Assembly (NCBI RefSeq): GCF_900105115.1
Contig: NZ_FNRV01000001.1
Span: 4,696,501-4,760,500, forward strand
Direction: 5' to 3'
DNA length: 64,000 nt
Origin: Pseudomonas mohnii
GTDB taxonomy: Bacteria > Pseudomonadota > Gammaproteobacteria > Pseudomonadales > Pseudomonadaceae
Below are positions 1 through 9,458 of the stretch, in pieces (positions within the stretch are counted from its first letter, which is position 1; each line of letters starts with the position of its first letter). Below the pieces are notes generated by a model, which saw nothing but the letters and a program-made list of their open reading frames with translations, searched no databases and was not told where the DNA came from. Both the position numbers and the translations under genes were made by a program.

Positions 1-827
1 CGCCACGCGAGGCCGACGTCGAGGGTCTGGCTGAGGTCGGCAATCGGCCGCGCTTCGATGATGTCGCCTTCCAGCGACCATGGGCGGTAGGTCATGTCTG
101 GCTGAATGGATACGCCCAGGCCCGCGGCTACCAGGCTTCGTACGGCTTCGGTCGAGGCGCTGCGCAAGGTGATGCGCGGTTGCAGCGAGGCTGCCGACCA
201 CATGCGTTGGGCGTTGTGGTCCATTTCATCGACGTTCAGTTGAATCAAGGGTTCGCGGGCGACATCGGCCAGGTTGATGCTGTCGTGCTCCAGCAGCGGA
301 TGCTGGGCCGGTAGCCAGAGCCGATGGGGCGAATGGGTCAGCACCTCGGTTTGCAGGGCGTGGCGGTCTTCGAGGTTGGAAAGAATCAGTACGCCGACAT
401 CGATCTCGCCGCTGACCAGCAAATGTTCGATGTACGGGCGTTCGTCTTCCATCACGCGGATTTCGACGTTGGGGTAGGCGCGCTGGAAGCGGGTGAGCAA
501 GTCCGCCAGGTAATAACCGGCCACCAGGCTGGTCACCCCGATGATCAACTGCCCGGCGACCTGGTCGGTGCTTTGTTGCAGGCTGCGTTTGGCGTTGTCC
601 ACGGTGGCAAGGATCAGGTGCGCCTGGCGCAGGAATTGATGGCCCTGGTGGGTCAGGGTCATGCCTTTGGCGTGACGGCTGAACAGGCTGACGCCGATTT
701 CCTCCTCCAACTGCTGGATGGCCAGGGTCAGGGTGGACTGGGAGATGAAGGCGGCTTGTGCGGCGGCGGAGATCGAGCCGGTCTCGGCCACGGCGATGAA
801 ATGGCGGATCTGACGCAAGGTCATCAT
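1..827 (-). CDS. LysR-family transcriptional regulator (partial, C terminus outside the window)
   Basis: The reverse-strand reading frame starts at one of two adjacent ATGs (825-827 or 822-824) and runs off the left edge without a stop. The first ~60 residues (MMTLRQIRHFIAVAETGSIS, then AAAQAAFISQSTLTLAIQQL) are the winged-helix DNA-binding domain typical of LysR regulators, and the rest follows the periplasmic-binding-like co-inducer domain, cut around residue 275. LysR proteins usually bind upstream of a divergent target, which here would be the DUF533 gene, but no operator was identified. The ligand cannot be predicted. No strong ribosome site precedes either ATG, so the exact start is uncertain. 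Confidence 0.9.
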   Translation of the reverse strand, partial: MMTLRQIRHFIAVAETGSISAAAQAAFISQSTLTLAIQQLEEEIGVSLFSRHAKGMTLTHQGHQFLRQAHLILATVDNAKRSLQQSTDQVAGQLIIGVTSLVAGYYLADLLTRFQRAYPNVEIRVMEDERPYIEHLLVSGEIDVGVLILSNLEDRHALQTEVLTHSPHRLWLPAQHPLLEHDSINLADVAREPLIQLNVDEMDHNAQRMWSAASLQPRITLRSASTEAVRSLVAAGLGVSIQPDMTYRPWSLEGDIIEARPIADLSQTLDVGLAW

Positions 828-1022
828 GGGAAACGTACCCGGTGAGCGGTTTTTATCGATTTGTCCGAGTGTATATCTAAAAAACCGAAACTTACTGCAT
901 GCTTCAAGCTTCAGTGACAGCAGCAAGGCAACATCTGGAAGCACTCTCCCTGGCAGCCGTCGGGCACTTTCGAACTAGGCTGGGGCCTCAAAATCCGGTT
1001 ACACCTTTTTTGGAGGCGGAAA

Positions 1023-1703
1023 ATGAATACCCGTGGATTGCTCGATCAGCTACTCAAATCTGGCCAGGACTTGTTGCAGAACAAGGCAGGCGGCGCGCAG
1101 AACAAGGCTTCCGGTGGCTTGGGCGGGTTGCTTTCGGGCGCTGGCGGCGGTGCGCTGGCCGCAGGCGCCATGGGGTTGCTGCTGGGTAGCAAGAAAGCCC
1201 GCAAAGTCGGAGGCAAGGTGGCTGTGTACGGTGGTCTCGCGGCGCTGGGGGTACTGGCTTATAAGGCATATGGCAACTGGCAGGCTGGGCAGGGCACGGC
1301 ACCGAAACGTGAACCGCAAACCCTCGACCGTTTACCGGCGGCGCAAGTCGAGCAGCACAGCCAGGCGATTCTCAAGGCCCTGGTAGCGGCGGCCAAGGCC
1401 GACGGTCATATCGACGAGCGCGAACGCGAGTTGATCGAGGGCGAGTTCACCCGGCTGGACAACGATCAGGCGCTTGCGCACTGGTTGCACGCCGAACTCA
1501 ACAAACCCCTGGACCCGGCGGATGTCGCCCGCGCCGCCAGCACCCCGGAAATGGCCGCCGAGATGTACATCGCCAGTGTGATGCTGGTGGATGAGGAGAG
1601 CTTCATGGAGAAGTCCTACCTGGACGAACTGGCGCGTCAGCTCAAGCTTGAGCCGGGGTTGAAGGCGGAATTGGAGAAACAGGTTCGCCAGGCTTCGATG
1701 TAG
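1023..1703 (+). CDS. DUF533 family (YebE-like) inner-membrane protein with TerB-like domain
   Basis: The 226-residue protein has a Gly/Ala-rich N-terminal third, including a short hydrophobic stretch around residues 40-55 and another around 68-80, and a soluble helical C-terminal half starting near residue 110. The segment AAAKADGHIDERERELI is the acidic signature of the TerB/DUF533 fold. The E. coli relative YebE is an inner-membrane protein of the envelope stress response; its biochemical role is unknown. The ATG is preceded at the right distance by GGAGG, which fixes the start. It stands alone between the LysR gene and the wsp operon. Confidence 0.85.
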   Translation: MNTRGLLDQLLKSGQDLLQNKAGGAQNKASGGLGGLLSGAGGGALAAGAMGLLLGSKKARKVGGKVAVYGGLAALGVLAYKAYGNWQAGQGTAPKREPQTLDRLPAAQVEQHSQAILKALVAAAKADGHIDERERELIEGEFTRLDNDQALAHWLHAELNKPLDPADVARAASTPEMAAEMYIASVMLVDEESFMEKSYLDELARQLKLEPGLKAELEKQVRQASM

Positions 1704-1710
1704 ACCTTCC

Positions 1711-1773
1711 ACAGGTATTCGCCGGCAAGCCAGCGTCCCCGGACCTGTAGGCGCGGGCATGCTGGCGACGCCG
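1711..1773. repeat. Degenerate REP-like palindromic segment
   Basis: Downstream of the DUF533 gene there is a CACAGGT...ACCTGTAGG inverted pair enclosing CGCCGGCAAGCCAGCG, followed by a TGTAGGCGCGGGCATGCTGGCGA half. It has the general shape of the Pseudomonas REP pairs seen elsewhere in the window but matches their consensus poorly. It may be a decayed copy. Confidence 0.35.
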
Positions 1774-1945
1774 TTCCAGCGGCGATGACGTCGCTCATGG
1801 CCGAATCACGGCCCCTTTCTTCCGAAACGCCACTGGCCAGTATCCTGAACAATGCGGAAAGTCCTGTTCCAGAGCCTGTCCTGCCTTTTATGGCGAGATG
1901 AGAGGTGGCGCACAAGCGTCTTATAAATGAAACACCGCCCTCGGC

Positions 1946-1951
1946 TATACT
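1946..1951 (+). promoter_or_regulatory. Possible -10 element of the wsp operon
   Basis: TATACT lies 36 bases before the GTG start of wspA. There is no convincing -35 at 16-18 bases; TTATAA at 1921 is 19 bases away. The assignment rests on position and the -10 match only. Confidence 0.35.
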
Positions 1952-1987
1952 CCCCCAGCATTTGAAAATGGCCCCTGAGGACTGATT

Positions 1988-3610
1988 GTGAAGAACTGGA
2001 CGTTGCGCCAACGCATTTTGGCGAGTTTTGCAGTAATTATCGCCATCATGCTGTTGATGGTCGTCGTCTCTTATTCACGGTTGTTGAAGATCGAGGAAAG
2101 CGAAGCCAGCGGGCGCGACGATGCCTTGCCCGGGGTCTATTTCAGTTCGATGATTCGCAGCGCCTGGGTGGACACCTACCTTCAGACCGTGGAAATGTTC
2201 GGATTGAAAGATGCACAGGGCATCAGCGCCGAAGATGCCGCCAACTTCAAGGTTTTCGAAACTCGCCTGCTGGAGCAGATGGCCAACTATCGCACCACCA
2301 TCACCACGGATGAAGACAAGATCGAGTTCGCGGCCTTCGAACAGAGGCACGAAGAGTTCAAAAGAATTCATGCCGCCGTTCTTGAGTTGTACAAGCGCAA
2401 CCAGAAAGCCGAAGCCATCAAGTTGCTCAACGAGCAGTTGACCCCGGCCTGGACGGCAGGCCGCATGAAGCTCAATGACATCATCGTCGAAAACAAGGCG
2501 GTGGCGGACAAGGACATGGCGGCCATCGATGACGCGGTGGTCACGGCAAAAATCAGCATGGGCATCTCTCTGCTGGTCGCCATACTGGCGGCCGGCCTCT
2601 GCGGTCTGCTGTTGATGCGCGCGATCATGGCGCCGATGAACCGCATCGTCAGCATCCTTGAAGTGATGCGCACCGGTGACCTCAGCAATCGCCTGAACCT
2701 GGAGCGCAAGGACGAATTTGGCGCGGTGGAAACCGGCTTCAACGACATGATGAGCGAACTGACTTCGCTGGTGTCCCAGGCCCAGCGCTCGTCGGTGCAG
2801 GTCACCACGTCAGTCACCGAGATCGCCGCCACGTCCAGGCAACAGCAGGCCACCGCCACCGAAACCGCTGCCACCACCACCGAAATCGGCGCGACCTCCC
2901 GTGAAATCGCCGCCACGTCCCGTGACCTGGTGCGCACCATGACCGAGGTCTCCAGCGCTGCCGATCAGGCCTCGGTGGCCGCCGGTTCCGGGCAGCAGGG
3001 GCTGGCGCGCATGGAGGAAACCATGCATTCGGTGATGGGCGCGGCCGATCTGGTCAACGCCAAACTGGCGATCCTCAACGAGAAGGCCGGCAACATCAAT
3101 CAGGTGGTGGTCACCATCGTCAAGGTCGCCGACCAGACCAACCTGCTGTCGCTCAACGCGGCGATCGAAGCCGAGAAGGCCGGGGAATACGGGCGCGGTT
3201 TCGCCGTGGTGGCCACCGAGGTACGGCGTCTGGCGGACCAGACCGCTGTCGCCACCTATGACATCGAGCAGATGGTGCGCGAGATTCAGTCGGCGGTATC
3301 GGCCGGTGTGATGGGCATGGACAAGTTCTCCGAGGAAGTGCGCCGCGGCATGTCCGAGGTGCAGCAGGTCGGCGAGCAGCTGTCGCAAATTATCCATCAG
3401 GTTCAGGCACTGGCTCCGCGCGTGTTGATGGTCAATGAGGGCATGCAGGCCCAGGCCACCGGCGCCGAGCAGATCAACCACGCCCTGGTGCAATTGGGCG
3501 ACGCCAGCAGTCAGACCGTTGAATCCCTGCGCCAGGCCAGTTTTGCCATCGACGAGCTGAGTCAGGTGGCCGTAGGGCTGCGTAGCGGCGTCTCGCGATT
3601 CAAAGTCTGA
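1988..3610 (+). CDS. wspA: Surface-sensing methyl-accepting chemoreceptor WspA
   Basis: This 540-residue receptor opens the Wsp operon. Transmembrane helix 1 lies at residues ~12-30, a ~160-residue periplasmic helical sensor domain follows, helix 2 is at ~190-212, a HAMP domain at ~213-265, and the signalling coiled coil runs to the end. The hairpin tip reads ADQTNLLSLNAAIEAEKAGE (381-400), followed by the GRGFAVVATEVRRLADQ block. In P. aeruginosa and P. fluorescens WspA senses surface contact or envelope stress and controls the kinase WspE. The GTG start is chosen because GAGG precedes it and the protein then begins right before the first membrane helix. The stop overlaps wspB as TGATG. Confidence 0.95.
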   Translation: MKNWTLRQRILASFAVIIAIMLLMVVVSYSRLLKIEESEASGRDDALPGVYFSSMIRSAWVDTYLQTVEMFGLKDAQGISAEDAANFKVFETRLLEQMANYRTTITTDEDKIEFAAFEQRHEEFKRIHAAVLELYKRNQKAEAIKLLNEQLTPAWTAGRMKLNDIIVENKAVADKDMAAIDDAVVTAKISMGISLLVAILAAGLCGLLLMRAIMAPMNRIVSILEVMRTGDLSNRLNLERKDEFGAVETGFNDMMSELTSLVSQAQRSSVQVTTSVTEIAATSRQQQATATETAATTTEIGATSREIAATSRDLVRTMTEVSSAADQASVAAGSGQQGLARMEETMHSVMGAADLVNAKLAILNEKAGNINQVVVTIVKVADQTNLLSLNAAIEAEKAGEYGRGFAVVATEVRRLADQTAVATYDIEQMVREIQSAVSAGVMGMDKFSEEVRRGMSEVQQVGEQLSQIIHQVQALAPRVLMVNEGMQAQATGAEQINHALVQLGDASSQTVESLRQASFAIDELSQVAVGLRSGVSRFKV

Positions 3611-4146
3611 TGAGCGAACTCACGGCCAAACGCACTGCCGTGAAGCAGGCGTTGCATGCGTTGTTTCTGGTATTCCGCATCGGCAGCGAGCGCTATGCCT
3701 TGCAAGCCACCGAAGTCGCGGAGGTGCTGGCGCGCCAGCCCTTGAAACCGATTGCCCACGCGCCGCACTGGGTCGCCGGGGTTTTCGCCTATCGTGGCGC
3801 GGTGGTGCCGGTGATCGACCTGTGCGCCCTGACGTTTGGCACGCCTGCCCAGGCTCGAACCAGCACTCGGCTGGTGCTGGTTCATTACCGCGCGAATGAC
3901 GGCGCAGAGACGAAATTGCTCGGCTTGATTCTGGAGCAGGCCACCGACACCGTGCGATATAACCCGACGGATTTTCAGCCCTACGGCCTCGACAATCGCC
4001 AGGCCCGCTACCTGGGACCTGTGCGCGAAGATGCGCAGGGTCTACTGCAATGGGTGCGGGTCGCCGACTTGCTGGACGATCAGGTGCGCGCGCTGCTGTT
4101 CCCGTCGCCACCGCTGGACCTGGCGCTGCTTGAGGAGCGGCCATGA
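3610..4146 (+). CDS. wspB: CheW-like coupling protein WspB
   Basis: The 178-residue protein is a single CheW domain: the stretch FLVFRIGSERYALQATEVAE opens the first beta subdomain and PHWVAGVFAYRGAVVPVIDL is the characteristic coupling-protein core. CheW proteins bridge the receptor tip and the histidine kinase. Two such couplers (WspB and WspD) occur in this operon, as in other pseudomonads. Translation is coupled to wspA through a one-base overlap and to wspC through an ATGA overlap. Confidence 0.93.
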   Translation: MSELTAKRTAVKQALHALFLVFRIGSERYALQATEVAEVLARQPLKPIAHAPHWVAGVFAYRGAVVPVIDLCALTFGTPAQARTSTRLVLVHYRANDGAETKLLGLILEQATDTVRYNPTDFQPYGLDNRQARYLGPVREDAQGLLQWVRVADLLDDQVRALLFPSPPLDLALLEERP

Positions 4147-5438
4147 GCGGCGACCCGCGGTTTTTCGATTTCCTCAAGGAGCGCATCGGCCTCGATGTGA
4201 CCTCCGTGGGGCCCGCCATCATCGAGCGTGCCGTTCGCCAGCGCAGCACCGTGTCCAATGCGTTCACCGCCGACGAATACTGGCGAATCCTGCAGGGTTC
4301 ACGAGATGAACAGCAGGCGCTGATCGAAGCGGTGATCGTTCCTGAAACCTGGTTTTTCCGTTACCCGGAATCCTTTGCCACCCTGGCGAAACTGGCGAGC
4401 AAACGTCTGGCCGAGATCAACAATCTGCGGGCACTGCGGATTCTCAGCCTGCCATGCTCAACCGGTGAAGAGCCGTACTCGATTGCCATGGCGCTGCTGG
4501 ACGCCGGGTTCCAGCCGCATCAGTTCAAGGTCGAAGGCATGGACGTCAGCCCGCTGTCGGTGGAAAAGGCCCGGCGTGCGCTGTATGGCAAGAATTCGTT
4601 TCGCGGTCAGGATATCGCCTTCCGCGACCGGCATTTCACGGCGCAGAACGACGGTTTTCGCCTCAGTGACCGGGTGCTGGACCAGGTTCGCCTGCAGGTC
4701 GGCAACGTGCTCGATCCGGCGTTGCTCGCCAACGAGCCTCCTTACGACTTCGTGTTCTGCCGCAACCTGTTGATCTATTTCGATCAGGCAACGCAACAGC
4801 AGGTGTTCGAAGTCCTCAAGCGTCTGACCCACGTCGACGGTGTGCTGTTTATCGGCCCGGCCGAAGGTAGCCTGCTGGGGCGTTTCGGCATGCGCTCCAT
4901 CGGCATTCCACAGTCCTTTGCCTTCAGTCGTCACAAGGCTTTGGAACCTGAACCGGCGCTGGCCTTTGTTCCAGCATCATTGCCTGCGCCATTGCCTGCG
5001 CCATTGCCCGTGCCGCGTCCGGTGCGCAACGTGGTGCCTGCGCCCATGAACAGGCGCCCGTTCGCGCCTGTAGCGCCAGAAACCCCTGTGGCCAAAAAAG
5101 CCGGCGTCGAGGTGGCCACGCTGTTGGCGAACATCGCCTCGCTGGCCAACGAAGGCAAGAGTGCCGAAGCCCGTGCCGCGTGCGAAAGTTACCTGCGCAG
5201 TCATGAGCCGGTGGCCCAGGTGTTTTACTGGCTCGGGTTGCTCAGCGATGTGGCGGGCAATGTCCTGGAAGCCCAGGGCTTTTATCGCAAGGCGTTGTAC
5301 CTCGAACCGCAACATCCCGCCGCGTTGTTGCAGCTGGCAGCCTTGCTGCAATCCCAGGGCGACACCGTGGGGGCCAGACGATTGCAGGAGCGCGCCGCCC
5401 GCAGCGAGCGCACCGCTGACCGTGAGCGTAAACGATGA
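4143..5438 (+). CDS. wspC: CheR-type receptor methyltransferase with TPR tail, WspC
   Basis: Residues 1-~265 form a chemoreceptor glutamate methyltransferase: PETWFFR at ~67-73, the SAM-binding LSLPCSTGEEPYS at 101-113 and CRNLLIYFD. A proline/alanine linker (~275-310, with repeated PAPLP units) joins it to a C-terminal tetratricopeptide-repeat region (~335-420, with the repeat-like AQGFYRKALYLEPQHPAALL). The enzyme uses S-adenosylmethionine to methylate WspA, raising pathway output, and is opposed by WspF. At 431 residues it is longer than minimal CheR because of the TPR tail, as is normal for WspC. Confidence 0.93.
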   Translation: MSGDPRFFDFLKERIGLDVTSVGPAIIERAVRQRSTVSNAFTADEYWRILQGSRDEQQALIEAVIVPETWFFRYPESFATLAKLASKRLAEINNLRALRILSLPCSTGEEPYSIAMALLDAGFQPHQFKVEGMDVSPLSVEKARRALYGKNSFRGQDIAFRDRHFTAQNDGFRLSDRVLDQVRLQVGNVLDPALLANEPPYDFVFCRNLLIYFDQATQQQVFEVLKRLTHVDGVLFIGPAEGSLLGRFGMRSIGIPQSFAFSRHKALEPEPALAFVPASLPAPLPAPLPVPRPVRNVVPAPMNRRPFAPVAPETPVAKKAGVEVATLLANIASLANEGKSAEARAACESYLRSHEPVAQVFYWLGLLSDVAGNVLEAQGFYRKALYLEPQHPAALLQLAALLQSQGDTVGARRLQERAARSERTADRERKR

Positions 5439-6118
5439 TCGCCTCCGACACCTTTAGCGTCACCCATGAAGATGCCCAGGCCATCGATGATTGCTGGAAC
5501 CGCATCGGTATCCATGGCGACAAGTCCTGCCCGCTGCTGAGCGAACATATTCATTGCCGCAATTGCGCGGTGTATTCGACCGCCGCCACGCGCCTGCTGG
5601 ATCGTTATGCGCTGCAGCAGGATGACCGCGTGCAGGTGTCCAACACCGTGGAGAGTGAGGTGAAAACCCGCTCGCTATTGATGTTCCGCCTCGGCGAAGA
5701 ATGGTTGGGCCTGGCCACCCGCTGTTTGGTGGAAGTCGCGCCGTCGCAAGCGATTCACTCGTTGCCGCACCAGCGCTCCGGCGCCTTGCTCGGCGTGGCG
5801 AACGTGCGCGGTGCGCTGGTGGCATGCCTCTCGCTGGTCGAATTGTTGGGGCTCGATGGCATCAGCAATGTCGCCTCCGGCACACGGGTCATGCCGCGCA
5901 TGTTGATCATCGCCGCCCATGGCGGGCCCGTGGTGGTGCCGGTGGATGAAGTGGACGGCATTCATGCCATCGACGAGCAGATCCTCGATGCCGCCTCGCG
6001 CTCCGGCACTCAGGCCAGTGCCAAATACACTCGCGGCGTGTTGCAATTCAAAGGTCGCAGCCTGCGTTGGCTGGATGAAGAGCAGCTATTGTCCGCCGTG
6101 ACCCGGAGCCTCACATGA
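5435..6118 (+). CDS. wspD: CheW-like coupling protein WspD with N-terminal four-cysteine motif
   Basis: This second coupler (227 residues) has a CheW domain from ~residue 75 (SLLMFRLGEEWLGLATRCLV, then GALLGVANVRGALVACLSL). Unlike WspB it carries a ~70-residue N-terminal extension with cysteines at 20, 32, 41 and 44 in the pattern CWNRIGIHGDKSC...HIHCRNC, which could bind a metal or be redox active. That function is inference from spacing; similar Cys motifs occur in other CheW-like proteins. The gene overlaps wspC and wspE by four bases each, so it is translated as part of the operon. Confidence 0.92.
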   Translation: MIASDTFSVTHEDAQAIDDCWNRIGIHGDKSCPLLSEHIHCRNCAVYSTAATRLLDRYALQQDDRVQVSNTVESEVKTRSLLMFRLGEEWLGLATRCLVEVAPSQAIHSLPHQRSGALLGVANVRGALVACLSLVELLGLDGISNVASGTRVMPRMLIIAAHGGPVVVPVDEVDGIHAIDEQILDAASRSGTQASAKYTRGVLQFKGRSLRWLDEEQLLSAVTRSLT

Positions 6119-8403
6119 CCCCCGAGCAGATGCGCGACACCTCGTTGCTGGAACTGTTCAGCCTGGAAGCCGAGGCCCAGACCCAAGTGCTGAATGCGGG
6201 GCTGCTGGCCCTGGAGCGCAATCCCACCCAGGCCGATCAACTCGAGTCTTGCATGCGCGCGGCGCACTCGCTCAAGGGGGCGGCACGTATCGTCGGCGTG
6301 GATGCAGGCGTCAGCGTTGCCCACGTCATGGAAGATTGCCTGGTCAGCGCCCAGGAAGGCCGCCTGCTGCTGCGACCCGAACACATCGACGCGTTGCTGC
6401 AAGGCACCGATTTGCTGATGCGCATCGCGACGCCTAACAATGCTCCGGCGCCGGAAGATATCGAGGCCTATGTCGCCTTGATGGGGGTCCTGCTCGATCC
6501 GGCTGCGGCTGCCGCCGTTCCGGTCTCGGCCCCCGCCTCGCCGTTGATGGCGGAACTCCAGCTCGAACCGCCGCTGACCTGGCTCGAAGAGCCGGCACCT
6601 GTCGTCGAGCCGCTGCCCGAAGCGCCGAAAAAGACCAGGCGCACCACCGAGAACGGTGAGCGCGTGCTGCGGGTCACGGCCGAACGCCTGAACAGCCTGC
6701 TCGACCTGTCGAGCAAATCCCTGGTGGAAACCCTGCGCCTCAAACCGCACCTGGCCACCATGCAGCGTCTCAAACGCACGCAGAACAATGGCCTGCGCGC
6801 TCTGGAAAACCTCAACGTCCACCTCAAGGAGCACGCCCTGAGCCTCGAGGCCCAGGAAGCCCTCGAAGATGCACGGCGACTGTTGGCGGAGTCCCAGCAA
6901 TTGCTGGTGGAAAAAAACGCCGAGCTGGATGAGTTCGTCTGGCAGGCCAGTCAACGCGCGCAGGTGTTGTACGACACCGCGCTGGCCTGTCGCATGCGTC
7001 CGTTCGCCGATGTCTTGAATGGTCAGGTGCGGATGGTCCGCGACCTCGGTCGCAGTCTCGGAAAACAGGTGCGCCTGGAAATCGAGGGTGAGAAGACCCA
7101 GGTTGACCGCGACGTGTTGGAAAAACTCGAAGCGCCGCTGACGCACCTGCTGCGCAATGCGGTCGATCACGGTATTGAAACCCCTGAGCAACGGCTGTTG
7201 GCGGGCAAGCCGGCGGAGGGCCTGATCCGGTTGCGCGCGTCCCATCAGGCGGGCTTGCTGGTGCTGGAACTGAGCGATGACGGCAACGGCGTCGACCTTG
7301 AGAAGGTCCGCAGCAGTATCATCGAGCGCCAGTTGTCCACGGCGCAAACCGCTGCCCAACTCAGCGAAGAGGAACTGCTGACCTTCCTGTTCCTGCCGGG
7401 TTTCAGCCTGCGCGACACGGTCACTGAAGTCTCCGGACGCGGGGTGGGTCTGGATGCAGTGCAGCACATGGTGCGCCAGTTGCGTGGCGCCGTGGTGCTG
7501 GAGCAGACGGCGGGCGAGGGCAGTCGCTTCCATCTCGAAGTGCCGCTGACCCTGTCGGTGGTGCGCAGCCTGGTGGTGGAAGTGGGCGGCGAGGCCTATG
7601 CCTTTCCCCTGGCCCACATCGAACGCATGTGCGATCTGGAGGCGGCTGACATTGTGCAGGTCGAGGGGCGTCAGCATTTTTGGTACGAGGGCCGGCATGT
7701 CGGCCTGGTGGCGGCCAGTCAGCTGTTGCAGCGCCCGGTCAATCAAGGCCACCAGCCGACCCTGAAAGTGGTGGTGATCCGCGAGCGCGATACGATCTAC
7801 GGCGTGGCGGTCGAGCGCTTTATCGGCGAGCGGACCCTGGTGGTGTTGCCGCTGGATGAACGTCTGGGCAAGGTCCAGGACATTTCTGCCGGGGCTTTGC
7901 TCGACGACGGATCGGTGGTACTGATCGTCGATGTCGAAGACATGCTGCGCTCGGTGGACAAACTGCTCAATACCGGGCGCCTGGAGCGCATTGCCCGACA
8001 GGGCGACCAGGCAGTCGAGGTGGCCCGCAAGCGGATTCTGGTGGTCGACGACTCCCTGACCGTGCGTGAGCTGCAGCGCAAGCTGTTGCTTAATCGGGGC
8101 TATGACGTGGCCGTGGCGGTCGACGGCATGGACGGCTGGAATGCGCTGCGTTCAGAGGATTTCGATCTGCTGATTACCGACATTGATATGCCGCGCATGG
8201 ACGGCATCGAACTGGTGACTTTGTTGCGCCGGGACAATCGATTGCAATCGCTGCCGGTGATGGTGGTGTCCTACAAGGATCGTGAAGAGGATCGTCGCCG
8301 TGGACTGGATGCTGGAGCCGACTATTATCTAGCCAAAGCCAGTTTTCATGACGACGCCCTGCTCGATGCAGTGGTTGAGCTCATAGGAGGAGCGCGGGCA
8401 TGA
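6115..8403 (+). CDS. wspE: CheA-like hybrid histidine kinase/response regulator WspE
   Basis: The 762-residue kinase has an N-terminal HPt domain with phospho-acceptor His51 in AAHSLKGAARIVG, a Pro/Ala-rich linker (~135-180), a dimerisation segment, the GHKL ATPase domain with N-box HLLRNAVDHGIETPEQR and G-box GRGVGLDAV, a CheW-like regulatory domain (~480-620), and a C-terminal receiver domain with Asp689 in LLITDIDMPRMDG. In the Wsp pathway it phosphorylates the cyclase WspR and the methylesterase WspF. All expected catalytic blocks are present. Start and stop codons overlap wspD and wspF. Confidence 0.95.
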   Translation: MTPEQMRDTSLLELFSLEAEAQTQVLNAGLLALERNPTQADQLESCMRAAHSLKGAARIVGVDAGVSVAHVMEDCLVSAQEGRLLLRPEHIDALLQGTDLLMRIATPNNAPAPEDIEAYVALMGVLLDPAAAAAVPVSAPASPLMAELQLEPPLTWLEEPAPVVEPLPEAPKKTRRTTENGERVLRVTAERLNSLLDLSSKSLVETLRLKPHLATMQRLKRTQNNGLRALENLNVHLKEHALSLEAQEALEDARRLLAESQQLLVEKNAELDEFVWQASQRAQVLYDTALACRMRPFADVLNGQVRMVRDLGRSLGKQVRLEIEGEKTQVDRDVLEKLEAPLTHLLRNAVDHGIETPEQRLLAGKPAEGLIRLRASHQAGLLVLELSDDGNGVDLEKVRSSIIERQLSTAQTAAQLSEEELLTFLFLPGFSLRDTVTEVSGRGVGLDAVQHMVRQLRGAVVLEQTAGEGSRFHLEVPLTLSVVRSLVVEVGGEAYAFPLAHIERMCDLEAADIVQVEGRQHFWYEGRHVGLVAASQLLQRPVNQGHQPTLKVVVIRERDTIYGVAVERFIGERTLVVLPLDERLGKVQDISAGALLDDGSVVLIVDVEDMLRSVDKLLNTGRLERIARQGDQAVEVARKRILVVDDSLTVRELQRKLLLNRGYDVAVAVDGMDGWNALRSEDFDLLITDIDMPRMDGIELVTLLRRDNRLQSLPVMVVSYKDREEDRRRGLDAGADYYLAKASFHDDALLDAVVELIGGARA

Positions 8404-9410
8404 AAATCGCCATCGTCAACGACATGCCCATGGCCGTGGAAGCGCTGCGCCGGGCGCTGGCCTTCGAGCCGGCGCATCAGGTGATCTGGGTGGCCGCCAA
8501 CGGCGAGGAAGCCGTGCAAAAGGCTGCCGGGCAGACACCGGATTTGATTTTGATGGACCTGATCATGCCAGTGATGGACGGGGTGGAAGCCACCCGCCGG
8601 ATCATGGCCGAGACGCCCTGTGCCATTGTCATCGTGACCGTGGATCGCCAGCAGAACGTGCACCGGGTGTTCGAAGCCATGGGACATGGGGCGCTGGATG
8701 TGGTCGATACTCCGACCCTCGGTGCCGGCAACGCCCAGGAAGCGGCGGCGCCCTTGCTGCGCAAGATCATGAACATCGGCTGGCTGATCGGCGATAAACG
8801 CGCTCGGGAACGTCCGGCGCCGAGTCCGGCGCGCAGTTCTGCCTCGACCAAGCGCCTGATCGCCATCGGCTCTTCAGCGGGCGGACCGGCGGCGCTGGAA
8901 GTCTTGCTCAAAGGCCTGCCGAAGGATTTTTCCGCCGCCATCGTGCTGGTGCAACACGTCGACCAGGTGTTCGCCGCCGGCATGGCCGAATGGCTCGGCA
9001 GCGCCAGTGGGCTCAAGGTGCGCCTGGCCATGGAAGGCGATACGCCGCAAAGCGGCACGGTTCTGCTGGCTGGCACCAATCACCATATTCGTTTGTTGAA
9101 GAACGGCACGCTGGCTTACACCGCCGAGCCGGTCAATGAAATCTATCGGCCTTCAATCGATGTGTTTTTCGAGAGTGTGGCCAACTACTGGAATGGCGAT
9201 GCGGTGGGGGTGTTGCTCACCGGCATGGGGCGTGATGGTGCACAGGGACTTAAACTCATGCGGCAACGGGGCTACTTGACCATCGCTCAGGACCAACAAA
9301 GCAGCGCGGTGTATGGCATGCCGAAGGCGGCCGCGGCCATCGACGCCGCTGTGGAAATCCGTCCGCTGGAAAAGATAGCGCCACGATTGCTGGAGATTTT
9401 CCCCAAATGA
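8400..9410 (+). CDS. wspF: CheB-type receptor methylesterase WspF
   Basis: The 336-residue protein has an N-terminal receiver domain (Asp53 in LILMDLIMPVMDG) and a C-terminal methylesterase domain with the catalytic triad Ser159 (in IGSSAGGPAA), His186 (VQHVD) and Asp279 (LTGMGRDGAQG). It removes methyl groups from WspA and damps signalling. Loss-of-function mutations in wspF are a classic route to wrinkly, c-di-GMP-overproducing colonies in P. fluorescens and P. aeruginosa. The sequence here is intact, with no frameshift, so the pathway should be regulated normally. Confidence 0.95.
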   Translation: MKIAIVNDMPMAVEALRRALAFEPAHQVIWVAANGEEAVQKAAGQTPDLILMDLIMPVMDGVEATRRIMAETPCAIVIVTVDRQQNVHRVFEAMGHGALDVVDTPTLGAGNAQEAAAPLLRKIMNIGWLIGDKRARERPAPSPARSSASTKRLIAIGSSAGGPAALEVLLKGLPKDFSAAIVLVQHVDQVFAAGMAEWLGSASGLKVRLAMEGDTPQSGTVLLAGTNHHIRLLKNGTLAYTAEPVNEIYRPSIDVFFESVANYWNGDAVGVLLTGMGRDGAQGLKLMRQRGYLTIAQDQQSSAVYGMPKAAAAIDAAVEIRPLEKIAPRLLEIFPK

Positions 9411-9458
9411 CAACTTTTCACAGCAATCCTGGCCCAAGCAGTATTCAGGTGAACGCAG

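Noticed and set aside
6010..7752. 580-residue reverse-strand open frame opposite wspE
   Set aside because: It has no recognisable domain, is rich in His/Gln/Arg as expected for an antisense shadow of a high-GC gene, and the opposite strand carries the intact kinase.
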